In this document: piece after piece, positions 34,080 to 45,479 of the stretch
How positions within the stretch are numbered: position 1 is the first letter of the stretch
Layout: each line of letters begins with the position of its first letter
From: Schizophyllum amplum
Lineage: Eukaryota > Basidiomycota > Agaricomycetes > Agaricales > Schizophyllaceae
DNA: 64,000 bases
NCBI GenBank assembly: GCA_007026445.1
Contig: VDMD01000010.1
Location: 62,001 to 126,000, forward strand
Direction of reading: 5' to 3'
The notes under the pieces: model-generated
What the model was told of the DNA's origin: nothing
Databases searched by the model: none
What the model saw: the letters and a program-made list of their open reading frames with translations, nothing else
Position numbers and translations under genes: made by a program

Positions 34080-34826
34080 ATGGCCCCCTTTGCCCTCACC
34101 GAAGCCTACGTCCGCTCACTTCTCGAGCCTGGTGTCTCGGAACCGGGTGCGCTGGCCACACCTTTCGTACCCGGTGGTCCCTTTCTCGCTGCCCTTGATC
34201 CCGCGCTCCGCTGGGTCATCGCCGACGCGGATGGCGAAGGTATTCCGGGTGTGAAGGCGGAGGGTGTCTTCGTGAGTTGGGTTTTCTTCTTTCGTCTCAA
34301 GCCCAATATTGCGCTGACTTGCTCCCAGAACCTTGCTGAATGGGCAATTAAAGTTCGCGACCCGCTTGTCGCGCGGCTGGCGGGACCTATCGGGCTGCAC
34401 ACCGTTGCTGTTCATGTAAGTCGAGGTTGTTGGACACCTTCAACGATGTTTTTTTGCCTTCACTTGGCATACATATCACTGTCTCGTCGTTTGCTGACCC
34501 TTTCCTCAGATCGCAGGCAATGTCGCTATAGCTGAGACTGCGGGAGTAGCTACTCAGAAGAATGGGAAACCGTACAACAACAAGTACGTGTCCTTCCTGT
34601 GATGCCGCGAACTTTCGTGAGCGTCAAACTGCCCGTCGCTCCCGCCTTCAATTACATTGGGGCTCCCCCCGGGGGGGATGATTTCCATGCATATTCTTCC
34701 TGTTCAAAATCTGACGCTCGACCTAGGTACTGTTGGGTACTCTTCTTTTCGCCCGAAGGGATCATCACCGAAATCCACGAGTATCTGAACACGGCGCTGC
34801 TCGAGCGCGTGTACGCCGAGAACTAG
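34080..34826 (+). CDS. SnoaL/NTF2-like small protein, paralogue A
   Basis: Exons 34080-34271, 34329-34415, 34510-34583, 34727-34826; 453 nt, 150 aa. Begins MAPFALTEAYVRSLLEPG, then LDPALRWVIADADG, LAGPIGLHTVAVHIAGN, ETAGVATQKNGKPYNNKYCW, and ends FFSPEGIITEIHEYLNTALL. The order, length and the final ITEIHEYLDT-type strand are typical of the SnoaL-like fold, a cone-shaped alpha+beta barrel used for small-molecule binding, isomerisation or hydrolysis. No catalytic residue set can be asserted. The exon structure and sequence match paralogue B at 38259, and the opening matches paralogue C at 63921. Between A and B lies a 2-oxoglutarate oxygenase gene. Confidence 0.88.
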
Positions 34827-35621
34827 ACGCCTCCTATTACAGCGATCTGCGACTCTCAGCTGTTGCTATGCACGTTTCCCGGTCATTCCTTAGCAAGTGG
34901 GGAAAACGCACAACTGAACTTCACTTGAATAAACTTATCCGAGTTGTCAAGCACGGGTCGCCGCGAGATATGTCGTCGAACACAGCTGCATAGAACGCGA
35001 TTCTCCCAGGCTTGCGCCATTGTTGCCCTCCTACTGCTTTGCTTTGCTTGAGGCCATGTCTGACAACCCCTCTCTCACCATTCTCAGGGCTGAGGAGGGA
35101 ACCATCGATGCTCGCTGACTTATCAACTTGATCAACGGTGAGGCTGGTCCTCTGACCGAAGTCTCTGTGCGCCTCCCACGACGATCATCGGGCTACGCTG
35201 CAGCGATGACGGCAATACTCAAGCAATAGGAGCCACCGAATCCACCCTTGCACGTGACCCCTAACGGGGTTAGATGTCAAAGCGCTTCCGGAAGCCTGCC
35301 GGCGGGTGCCGTTGAGGCCGTTAAATTCAACTGGCTGTCCGAGGGCCTTTATTTCTTCAGTGTTTGGCTTTGTGTGCTCGCCGATTTAGCGGTGGGCAAA
35401 GTTCGACTGTTCAAGTGCACCCCGTCGCCCGATAAGTAGCCTGCTGCAAGTTTTTTGTGGTCTTTATCAAAGATTTTCATTGTCTGGTGACTACTTACTG
35501 ACTACATGGTACTACAATTATCTGCTGATATACATACATCATATGTAAGGTAAAAATGAAGGGGCCGACGGCCAAAGCTGTAGAGTTGTTATAGTGATGT
35601 TCACGACGCCGTCAGCAACGA
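34827..35621. other. Intergenic, 3' of SnoaL-like A
   Basis: Contains a broken short frame from 35056 (MSDNPSLTILRAEEGT then a stop) and a 63-residue frame at 35248-35439, neither recognised. Possibly a small gene relic. Confidence 0.35.
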
Positions 35622-35752
35622 CGTCGCAGACGGGGGATGCGGGGGAGGGCGCGAGGGCCCGGCGCGGGGTTCTTCGGTCGGTGCTGACGGCGTCGAAGAC
35701 GAGGGATGCGGGGGAGGGCGCGAGGCCCCGCGGGGGTTCTTCGGTCGGCGTT
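35622..35752 (+). repeat. Two-copy 62-bp tandem duplication, GC-rich
   Basis: 35622-35683 and 35691-35752 share GGGATGCGGGGGAGGGCGCG and a common ending TTCTTCGGTCGG with a few changes; spacing 69 bp. It lies in an unsupported open frame (35594-36082). Confidence 0.75.
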
Positions 35753-36348
35753 TGCCGGCTGCGCGACCGTGGCGCGACCTCGTCGTCGTCGTTGTCGTCG
35801 ATGCCGTTCTCGACGAGGCGTCGAGCTGAGCGCGTATCAGACAGCGCCTACGTTTATCACGAATGCCGCGCACCTGATAATCACGCGTGCAGCAGCGCTG
35901 CACGTCGCCCCCCTCCCCCGCGCCCTTCGTCGGCGGTGTTGACGGTGGTGGTTGAGGACAAGAACGGTCACGGGACATCGTTGATTGTTCGACCTGAGAT
36001 GTTCAGGTTTATTGACGGCATAAATATATGCGAAACGCAAATTATGGGTTTATGGCGGCGCGCGGCGCGCCACAGAAGCTAGTCCCGATTGGGAGTCACG
36101 TGCACGGGTGGATTAGGCAAGAACTTCAAGCAATACTGCATCTGCTCGCTTCTCGAAGTGCGTCTCCGACAGCGTACGGCCGCATGTGACCACCAAACTT
36201 CCACGATTGCTCAACGTTGCCAACTCCTGGCCAACTCCGAGGACCCCGCCGCACTGACGTCGTGTGACTATTAAGCGCGAGTATAAGTACGTACCGATAC
36301 TACAGAGCGTCCACCTCTTGCCAGCTGATCTACACCCTCTCTACCATC
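35753..36348. other. Intergenic, 5' of the 2OG oxygenase
   Basis: Includes microsatellite-like TCG runs near 35790-35810 and the promoter of the next gene. No gene supported. Confidence 0.35.
36282..36287 (+). promoter_or_regulatory. TATA-like element of the 2OG oxygenase gene
   Basis: TATAAG within GAGTATAAGTACG, 67 bp upstream of the ATG at 36349. Position fits a core promoter; not otherwise supported. Confidence 0.45.
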
Positions 36349-37923
36349 ATGTCCATGACGCTTGCCCGTCGCGTATCTTCCCTCACTCGTTCCGCTCGCC
36401 TCGTTCTGCGTGGCTTTGCCACTACCCGCGACCTCCCGTCGTTTCCCACCGACGTACCAACACACCCGCTGCTTGTGATTGACTACGCGCGCATCAAGGC
36501 CGGCGACAAGGCTGAAGTCGATCAGCTGTGGAAAGCAGCGACGACGCTCGGCTTCTGGTAGTAAGTGCCCCGTCGATTCCTTGATGACCCTTGTTGCTAA
36601 TAACCCAACGTGCAGTCTCAAGAACCATGGCGTTGATGCAGAAGCAGATGCGATGTTCAAGATGGGCGAAGACGTCATGCGCCTGCCGCTTGAAGAGAAG
36701 ATGAAGTTTGAGCAAGGCGACAACGGGAACTCCTTTGGGTGCGTACAGAGTGAATCCCTCTCAGAGCACCCACTGAGGTTCATTCCAGGTACAAGGCCGC
36801 CGGCGCAAACGCCACAAATGCCGCAGGCGTGCGCGACACCGTCGAGTTCATTAACGTCTCTAAGGACGACGCCTTGTCCTTCCCGCAAATCACGCATCGC
36901 ACGTACCCTAGCCCTACAATGGCGGCCATGCCGACCGTTGTGCAGCCGTTTGTGCGCAAGTCGGTCGGCGTGAACGGCACCCTGTTGTCTGCACTCAGCA
37001 GCAGGCTTGGGCTTCCCGCTGGCTCCATCGAGCGGCGCCATACCAATGACGAACACAGTGCTAGCGAGACGCGCGTCATTCACAGTCCTCCGCCTACAAG
37101 TGAGAAGGAGAGAGAGGCGCGCAAAGCAATCGGCGCGCATACAGATTTTGGCTCATTGGTGCGCAATATCATTCTCGTCTGGCCGCCCGCTGGCACTCAA
37201 ATTCGTATGACAGTCTTTCCTCCACAACCGTCTCGGTGGCCTGCAGGTGCTAGTGCCAGGCTCTGACAGCTGGCAGTATATCAAGGTATGCATTAGCCCT
37301 AATGAACGTGTACACTTCAGGCTAATTGGCGTCCCAATCGTCGTGCACTAGCCTATTCCCGGGCACGCTGTCTGTAATCTTGGGGATGCGATGGCCATTT
37401 TCAGTGGTGGCATCCTACGCTCAAATGTGCATCGGGTCGTGTACGTGTCGTCCCTTCTGGTCCCATAGCAATCTCGATGCTCTGTCTGACTGGCGGTCTC
37501 TCTTATATAACAGCCCACCGCCTTCTACTCAAGCGCACCTGCCGCGCTGGTCCCTCGTTTTCTTCTCTCGGCCAGGGAACGGCCAGGTCCTACGCGCACT
37601 TACGGACGAGAGCACGATGATCCGGGACGCGGTCGAGGCGAAGCGCGCTCGCGGGGAGGACGTTAGTGTAAGTATGCGGGTCCATTATGTTCTCGAAGAG
37701 GCTCATTTGAGATTAGGGATACGACACGGGGTCCACAGCGTTCGACTGGTTTGCGCGCCGCATACGGAACCAGCGCATCAAGAACCGCACGGTAAATGAT
37801 CTTCATCGAGATGAGGGAGACAAGGCATTGACATTATTTCTCCAGGGACCAGAGACTTGGCTTGCCAGCAGAGGTACGGAGGGTCGCCCAGAGGACGCCA
37901 TTCCAGACGATGTAAAGGCTTAG
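36349..37923 (+). CDS. 2-oxoglutarate/Fe(II)-dependent oxygenase, isopenicillin-N-synthase-like
   Basis: Exons 36349-36560, 36616-36738, 36789-37158, 37214-37285, 37352-37440, 37514-37667, 37717-37791, 37846-37923; 1173 nt, 390 aa, all GT-AG in phase. Couples 2-oxoglutarate decarboxylation to oxidation of a small substrate. DIOX_N-type N domain: PLLVIDYARIKAGDKAEV, TLGFWYLKNHGV, EEKMKFEQ. Catalytic core: IGAHTDFGSL gives H229 and D231; SNVHRVV gives the distal His (about 286); PRWSLVFF gives the R-x-S 2OG anchor (about 300-302). All iron and cosubstrate ligands are present. The first 30 residues are Arg/Ser-rich without acidic residues (MSMTLARRVSSLTRSARL), resembling a mitochondrial presequence, unusual for this family. 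Lies between two SnoaL-like paralogues on the same strand; substrate unknown. Confidence 0.93.
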
Positions 37924-38258
37924 TTACGGCACCAGTTCGCCGATATACGGACTTGTACGTTCGTGAAATGCAGAATCAAACGCGCCGAGTTCTCTTCTGA
38001 AAGGAAATAACTGACGTCCACGGCTAGCTGGAATAGCGGATCCGTAAGCGGGTAGGCCATTCAATGTTTCGTTGTAGTTGGACGCTTCGCAAATGATTGT
38101 CCCTACAAAAGCGGAACATATCCGTCTACATAACCCTCAGACCAGGGCTGAGCGCTGAGGACCTGATCGACCCTTACAAGCGGGTAGTATCCGTCTGATG
38201 CACAGTATATAAGCTGTCCATCTTCGACTTGACTCTCACCGATCCCCCACTGCAGATC
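37924..38258. other. Intergenic, 5' of SnoaL-like B
   Basis: Promoter region of the next gene, including the TATA element at 38206. Nothing else seen. Confidence 0.4.
38206..38213 (+). promoter_or_regulatory. TATA box of SnoaL-like gene B
   Basis: TATATAAG, 53 bp upstream of the ATG at 38259 and followed by a pyrimidine-rich start-site-like stretch. A clear consensus match at a plausible distance. Confidence 0.6.
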
Positions 38259-38920
38259 ATGTCTTTCGCGCCCACCGAAGCTCACGTCCGCGCATTGTTC
38301 GCCGAGATGAAGATGTTCGACGCGATGGATCCTGATGTACACTGGGTGCTCACGAATGAGGAGGGCACCTGTGTACCGGGGGTTGCTATGCAAGGCGCTT
38401 TCGTGAGTGAATGGCTGTGAATGGTGATCTCGGAGAGAATCATGGGATGCTGACTTCCTTCTGCTCTCGCGTCTGACGATTGTAGAACAGTTTCGCGGAG
38501 GTGATGGACAAGGTCATCAAGCCTCTTGGCCCGAGGTTGACTGGCGTTCCCAAGATAGACGTCACTCACGTTCATGTGAGTAGGCGTTTCTCAGAATTTA
38601 GCGGCAAGACGTTGACAGAGATTCCTGTTTCGATACGGTGTCTCTTCTCTTCGGATATCTCGCATCCTAGATCGCAGGTATGACTGCTATCGTGGAAATG
38701 AAGGGTACGGCAACGCAGAAGAATGGGGATCCCTATAATAACAGGTGCGTGAACAGCACAAAATGTCAACGTACACTTTCTGATACCATCTATCCTTCAC
38801 AGATACTGCTGGGTACTCACATTCTCGCCCGATACCGGAAAGATCGTTCGGGTCTTTGAGTATCTGGACTCAGCGCTGTTGCGGGACGTGGTCCAGAACA
38901 ACAAGGTTGAAGGCGAGTAG
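38259..38920 (+). CDS. SnoaL/NTF2-like small protein, paralogue B
   Basis: Exons 38259-38402, 38486-38575, 38671-38744, 38803-38920; 426 nt, 141 aa. Begins MSFAPTEAHVRALFAEMKMF, then MDPDVHWVLTNEEGTCVPG, TGVPKIDVTHVHIAGMTAI, ATQKNGDPYNNRYCWVLTFS and KIVRVFEYLDSALLRDV. Exon phases and the ATQKNGxPYNN motif are shared with paralogue A, so they are a clear duplicate pair; the opening is nearly identical to paralogue C at 63921. Fold: SnoaL-like alpha+beta barrel, small-molecule binding or catalysis. Function not known. Confidence 0.9.
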
Positions 38921-39529
38921 TAGGACAAGCAGGTGACTGTTATGCTGAGAGTATTTTCTTAACATTGTACGTGTATAACACGACTTCGAGCAATCTCGAT
39001 CTCTCGTGAAGAGTACTCGTGCCACCTCCGTTCTTGATGGATGGGGAGCATTTGTCGCGGTGACTCTGAGGTAGTGGATGTCGAGCTCAAGTAGTTGAAG
39101 TCCAGGTAATCTCGTGATCCGTCACGTGCGCCGCATGGTTCGTGTGGCGCATCTACTATCTTGGTCTCAGCAATGTCACGACCGTGACTCAGACGGAACC
39201 AACGTATTGCCAACGTATGACTGCGCCGCGCGATTTTTCTCTCAATGCCGCATGCGTGCTATGCAATGTGGCACTGTATCGACTATATGATCAGCCTGAG
39301 GGCTCCGAGCCTTGGGTTGTGGGCCCGAGTGACGCTGGCATCCGAGTCTGGCCTACTCACTAGCACAATCATCGCGCTGTTTGTCCTGAACTTCATAAAC
39401 ATGTCCTTACTTTCGTTCGTGACAGAGTTAGTCGCAATGATCTCAACTTCTCGTGCACGACGAGGCTCAGTATTTACTCCTGGCGTCAACAGGTAAGTAG
39501 TCGGTATAATGATGCATGTCGTATACTGT
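38921..39529. other. Intergenic
   Basis: 3' flank of SnoaL-like B. Short frames only, none recognised. Confidence 0.4.
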
Positions 39530-39768
39530 ACCTACCTGTATGGAAGCAACCGGCTGGGAAGTGTGACACTTGGAAAGTGATGCAACCAGAGCCCCGGCAA
39601 GCGGCCCGGCTACGCCGGGCCGCCAAAAATTCCCTTTTTGGGGGCATTTTTGGCCACAAATTACCACTTTTGGAAGGTGGTTGGGTGCGCGAGGGGGTTG
39701 TGACCTGTGACCTAGGCAACGCAACCGAGGGCCTGTGACCTGTGACGGTTGCTTCCATACAGGTAGGT
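39530..39768. mobile_element. MITE-like element, 239 bp, with internal hairpins
   Basis: Ends are 23-bp perfect inverted repeats, ACCTACCTGTATGGAAGCAA... at 39530-39552 and its complement at 39746-39768. Inside are two further palindromes: GCGGCCCGGC-TAC-GCCGGGCCGC near 39600-39623 (10-bp perfect stem) and CCAAAAATtCCCtTTTTGGGGgCATTTTTGG near 39622-39653. TA dinucleotides sit symmetrically inside the repeats, so a TA-target transposon with ends CCTGTATGG is one reading; a longer target duplication was not found. No coding capacity. Confidence 0.7.
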
Positions 39769-41254
39769 TGGTGAGTTAGGTAATGAAATGGACTAAACGA
39801 ACCCCTTCATCCTCGACTCCCGCCATTTTTTTGGTAACGACCCGATCAAGTGCAACCAATCACTTTTACGTGATGCGCGCTTTTCGACCCGTACATACCG
39901 CCCCAGCCGCCAATTTTTTTATCTGTCAGCGCTTGTCCTTTCTTTCTTTGCTTCTGGCTGTCGTTATACCGAGTCGCTTGTTTTCTTTTATCTCAACTTA
40001 CGTCGATCTGTGTTGATTGGAGAGCCGTTCGGCAAGGGATTCGTTGTCGCGCGAGGTCAATGCGTCATTCGGCAACAGCCGTGACTCGTCATCGTGGGAA
40101 TAGCCCTCGACATCGCGATCGACTGGATGGGCCATGACGCTGCCGCGGGAGATCGTGTATACAGCGCATCTCTGGTCGTGTCCTACACACGCATCAGCAA
40201 TACAAGTCACAAGAGCGCTCCATACGTCTATTCCGCCCGTCTACCTACCCATCTACGACTGCACAAGCTATTCAAGAGCACTCCAGCGTCGTCTTCTGTA
40301 CCCGGGCGCAGTCCATACATGCCGTCCATGCACATGGTGAAACCGCCGATTCTATTCGTCGCGGACGACTTACGCAATGCGCACAACCCACGAGGGCCCG
40401 AGCGCCATCTCAAACAACCTGGGAGATCGTGCAGATGGGTAAAGCACTTGGCGCTTGCTCGGTGCGCCCGCTCACCTCATGTCTTTCTTACTCTTTCACT
40501 AAAACCAACCACAGTCCTCGATCTCCCCGTCCCCTCCCTACTCAATGTTCTCAATCACTGGTCCGGCCATCTTCCTCCCCGCCTTCATTTTCGTCGTTAC
40601 CCCCGGGCTATCTCGTCCTCCAAGCCAAGTCTTCTTCTGCGCAAGCATGATGGCAGCGGGTATCGCTTGCCCCCTCCACACTGCGCGCATCTGCCGACTA
40701 CGACAGACAGCATCAACTCGAGATGATCCCCTCCGGCACAACGAACGGGTGTACGAGCTCGGCGGGAGCGCGGTGTATGTGCAGTACGCGTGCCGGCAGC
40801 GAGAAGAGACGGTGATCGCACAATCGATCGCCTCTGCTTCTCACCACCACCATGCCCGACGAGTCGCGTCCTGGATGTGGTCGACGACGAGCTCGATGTC
40901 CTTATCGACGTTGGGATGCCCCGGTGAGTCCCCCGTCAACGCGAACGACAACCGCGAACTGACACGTCCAGGGTCGATCGACGCGACGCGACGCGAGTAG
41001 GCGCCAGACTTGCACCCGCGTGCACTCGACGGGCGGCGGGACGGGCACGCGGTAGCCACCGCCAACGACGCGCTCGACATCGTCTGTATCGGACAGAGGT
41101 GTGTACCTCGCCGTTCCCCGCTGCGAGCTGCACTGACACAATGTAGGCGCGAGTCGAGAAACACGCCGCGCCCAGTGTCGCCGCCGGACGCATCGCTCCC
41201 CACGCACTCCCCGCTCTCCCCATCCACACAACACGATGGACGAACGCTATGCGG
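39769..41254. other. Region with unassigned coding-like fragments
   Basis: Plus-strand pieces such as VLDVVDDELDVLIDVGMP (about 40864-40919, followed by GTGAGT) and ALDIVCIGQR (about 41069-41098, followed by a GTGTGT donor) look like exons, but I cannot join them into a known protein. They lead directly into the repeat array. Could be the 5' part of the gene that spawned it. Confidence 0.35.
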
Positions 41255-44200
41255 CCCCGAAACCGCCGGAGGCCTGCGCGGGATTGCCCTGCGGGGAGCT
41301 TGATGCGAGGTAAGTACACCTCTTGTCCTGCTTATTGCTCGCGCCCGACCTGCCGAGGAACGAGGCTGGGGGAGGGCGTGAGCAATGTGCTAACCACGTG
41401 ATTCTTCCGCCCCCCCCCTCGCAGTCTGTGGCTGTGCAGAAGGGACTTTCGCAACTCGAGATTTTGTACGGCGCGCAGCGCCTCCTTCCTTCGGCTTTTT
41501 GTTGTAGTGCAAAGGGGAAGTCTGATCTACTGGAATTATCGCATTCGCCTACGAAGTTTCAGGTGTTTTGCTTGAGGTATGAGAATTCTCCCGCGTAACC
41601 TAGCGCGTCCGCAGGACGCGCAAATCCTCGTCTTTTTGGCTGGTTGAAGCGGCATTAGATAGAGAATGTCTATAGCTTTAGACGTGCAGCTTTATAGTTG
41701 TATGGCCTGACTTACGAACGCGCCGTGGAACCGTCAAGTTTGGACGTTGCGCGCCACACATGGATGACGCGGCGTCTCCGGCATTTGCCGCTAGCGAGCG
41801 GCTGCGGCAGGCGCTGGGCAGGCGGCTGCCTCGTTCACAGCCGCCACCGGGTTTCTCGAGGGTTTCTTACATTGCTCACATCTGCATAACAGGTTTCCGA
41901 GCGAGCACTCCGCGGTCGTGCCGCAAATCTATGTTAGAACCCCCCCCCCCTCCAACCTGTATCCCAGACTCATATTGACGGTGTCCCAGACGTTCTTATT
42001 CAGAACTGCGAGCCGCCGGAGACCTGCGTGCGATCGCCCTGCGGGGAACTGTATGCGAGGTAAGTACCCCCTTGACCGTCCGACCGACCCCCCCACCCGC
42101 TGCCTCACATATATATTTCAGAACGCGGACTGACGTTCATATAGACGACCCATTTTTGACCCCCGAGCCGCCGGAGGCGAGCGTGCTGTTGCCCTGCGGG
42201 GAATAATTGATGACGACTGCGAAAGGTACTTACGCCCTCACCCGCTCGTTCGTCGAATCTCCGCTGATAAACGTGCACCGAACCCAGGTCTTTTCATCGG
42301 GGGCGTATAGATACGACCTCCGCGTACCCCCCGATGCGTCGCGGGCGTGCGCCATGCCACACGACGGGGGAATTATCGCCAATTTCCGAGCACGGTACGC
42401 CCGATTTCTCGATATTTTGCTCACAAACGTGCACCGACCCTAGGGTATCTTCGGCTTGGAATGTACATACGACCTACCCGCGACCCCCCGAAGCGTTTCG
42501 GACGTGCTTCAAAGCGCGTTCCGGGGGACAGTTGCTCTCGGCACGGCGGGTAAGCCCGCCCTCTCGTCAATCGAGTTTCTGCTGAAGGATGTGCACCAAT
42601 CCCAGGTTCTCAATACATATTATGGTCCACATGACCTCCCTGCAGCCCTTGACAAGTCGCGGGCGTGCCTCACGCCGCTCGTCGGGGGACGTTTGACCCT
42701 GTCACCAAAGGTAAGCCCCCTTCCCCCTTGTTTATCGAAATTTCGCTCATAAACGTGCACCGACCCTAGGTTCTTTTCATTGGGGGATATGCATATGACC
42801 GCCCACACTCCGTAGAGGCGTCGCGGACGTGCTACGAAGCGCGTCGAGGGTCGCTCTTGGTGCGGCAGGTAAGCCCTTCCCCTCGTCGGTTCGATTACTA
42901 TTCATAAACGTGCACCAAGGCCAGGTTTCCGATATAGATTATAGTGCATACGACCTCTCTGCACCTCCCGCTGCGGTACGAGCGGTCCCCCCGCTCCGGG
43001 AACGGGGGAATTATCGTCGATTTCGTTCGAAGGTACGTGCCCACCTTCGTTGACCGGAATTTCGCTGATAAATGTGCACCAACCCCTAGGTTATCAGCGC
43101 GGGGGAACATGCATATGTCACACACGTACCTCGTCGCGAGCTGCGATCGGTGCCCCCGCTCCAGGGACGGGGGATTATTGACGGTTTCGCTGGAAGGTAT
43201 GCCCTCACCTTCGTTAGTCAGACTTCTGCTGATAATTGTGCACCAACCCTAGGTTATCGACGTTGGTGGACATATGTACGATCGTCACATACCCTCCGAG
43301 GCCTTGCGAGCGCGCCCCCGCTGCAGGACGGGGAGATTGTCGTCGATTTTCACGGGAGGTACGCGCCTTGTTTATCCAATTTTCGCCATTAAATGTGCAC
43401 CGACCCCGGGTTCTCAGTACAGATTATGGTACATATGACCTCCTGAAGCCGTAGGAGCGTCGCGGGCGCGCGTCGCGCCGCTCGTCTGGGAACTCTTGAC
43501 CCCGCCACCAAAGGTACCCCCCCTCCCCCTTGTTCGCCGAAATTCCGTCTATACTATGCACTGACCCCAGTTATCTTTGTTGATGGATGCCGTTAGTATG
43601 ACGCCCCCGCAGGACACAGAGGGCTCACGGATGTTCTGACAGCGCATGGATCTCGTCGCGGCAGGTAAGCCCTCCCCCTCGCCGGCCAAATTTGTGCTCG
43701 TAAACGTGCACCAACCTCAGGTTCGCGATACAGAATATGGTATATATGACTTCCCTGTAGCCATGGGCGAGTTGACGGTATGCCTCACCTCGTCTTGACC
43801 CTGACACTGAAGGTAAGCCCCCCCCTGCCCCTTGTTCGTCGAGATTTCGCTACTAAATGTGCACCAAACCCAGGCCTTGTCCGCTTCGGGATACACATAT
43901 GACCTCAAAGCACCCTCTCGTGCGCGGCGCGCGGGCGCTACGCGCGACGCACCGAGACGGGAGAACTACTGTCGATTTCCGTCCAGGTAAGCCCTCCACC
44001 TCTGTTAGCCGTATCTCGCTCATAAACGTGCACCGACTTCAGGATCTCAATACAGAATATGGTATATACGAACCCCCCTGTAGCCCCAGGAGAGTCGAAG
44101 GCGTGCCTCACGGCGCTCGTCGAGTGACACTGACCCTGCCACTGCAGGTAAGCCCCCTCCCCCTTGTTTGCCGAGTATTCGCTGATAAATGTGCACCAAA

Positions 44201-44720
44201 CCCAGGCCTTTTTCGTTTTGGGATATGCATATGGTCTCAAAGCACCTTCTGATGCGCCGCAGGCGTGCGCTGCGCACCGCGACGGGAGAGCTATCGTCGA
44301 TATTTCGTCCAGGTAAGCCCCTCCCCCCCCACCTCTGGCAGCCGGATTTCGCTCATAAACGTGCACCAACCCCAGCCTTTTCTTGCAGGGGGATATACAT
44401 GCGACCATCATGTTTCCTTTGAGGCGTCGGAGACGCCAGCCCCGCCCCGCGTGGGGGAGAATTTATCGTGAGGTAGGCCTCGACCCTTGTCCATCGCAAT
44501 ACCACTCACAAACGTGCACCAACCTCAGGTTTTTTTCGATGGGGGATATACATATGTAACCGTCGAGGCATTGCGGGCGCTCCCCGCGTCGCACGTCGGG
44601 GGAGTTATGTCGCTTTTCGTGGAAGGTATGCCCCCATCCTCTTGTTCGTCAAATGCTCGCTCATAACGTGCACTCAACCTAGGTTCTTTTTGCTGGCGAG
44701 GGTATATACGAACCCTCGGT
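41255..44720 (+). repeat. Tandem array of about 18 degenerate 155-bp exon-intron-like units
   Basis: From 42230 to 44720 a motif recurs every 150-170 bp: donor-like GGTAAGCCCC, a C/T-rich stretch, TTCGCTCATAAACGTGCACC and an acceptor-like AACCCAGG, then about 100 bp with GGGGATATACATATGACC and GCGTCGCGGGCGTGC. GTGCAC (or a close variant) appears near 42273, 42429, 42589, 42756, 42910, 43075, 43239, 43395, 43555, 43708, 43858, 44028, 44191, 44362, 44514 and 44668. Three earlier units (about 41260, 42010, 42165) carry CCGCCGGAGGCCTGC and GCCCTGCGGGGA before a GTAAGTAC-type donor; the first two are separated by about 600 bp of other sequence. Two subfamilies, one with AATACAGAATATGGTATATATG and one with GGGGGATATRCATATG, partly alternate. 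Exon-like halves measure 99-108 bp but phases differ and several contain stops. Confidence 0.8.
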
Positions 44721-45479
44721 ACCCTCTGGCGTGTGTCTCGTCGCTGGGGGTCATCGAGTTAAGTCCCGCTGGCATATTGCTCGTTGCCTACGTCCTGACC
44801 GCGGCGCCCCTCGTCCAGTTTGTGTTGTAGGCATGTGCATATGCACGCCGTGACGGCATGCAGGTACCATCGAGTGCGTCTTGGCTCTGTGCGATGCATA
44901 GAGGGGGCACGTTGTCGAAGGTGAGTATTCATTTCGTAGCTCGGACCCCGCCGCGGAAGAATTATACAGGGGTGGGATCGGTATATCTTTATCACATTGC
45001 TGTACCTATGTAGTCGAATTGATTGAGTTTGCGGGCGCGAAATCGGCGGCGACGTGAGTACAAGGTTGAAGGCGGGGAGCGCCCTCCGCCGCGCCTTCGC
45101 CTACCCTTCCCCGACATGTCGCCTCACATCTACCGTGTCGCTTCCCTCACATTCTCCTAGTACAGAGACATCGCCGCGCTACTCCATCCCCCCTCCCTCC
45201 TCTTTGTGCCGTAGCTCCCCCCTCCCTCGCGACCACCTCTCACGCGCACTTCGGTCATTGTCTCGCCGTTCGTTTGGCTCACAAACTCGTATATTCAAGT
45301 CTACACTACGTACATGGGCAGTAGTACATACGTCGTCCACGGTTAGCAAGCGGCGGGGGCGAGGTACGCACCCGACACAAGGCACGCACCCGACGTCGTA
45401 AAGGGGGAGCACCGTTCACATCGCCGCCACCCCTCACCGCGCTCGGACGGATGAGGCGCGCGGCGTCGCGCCGCTTCAG
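44721..45479. other. Intergenic between repeat array and lipase relic
   Basis: Pyrimidine-rich around 45080-45260. A plus frame at 45054-45401 is compositional and not recognised. Confidence 0.35.

Noticed and set aside
42230..44720. CRISPR-like array
   Set aside because: Units are about 155 bp, degenerate throughout, eukaryotic context; no short identical repeats with unique spacers.
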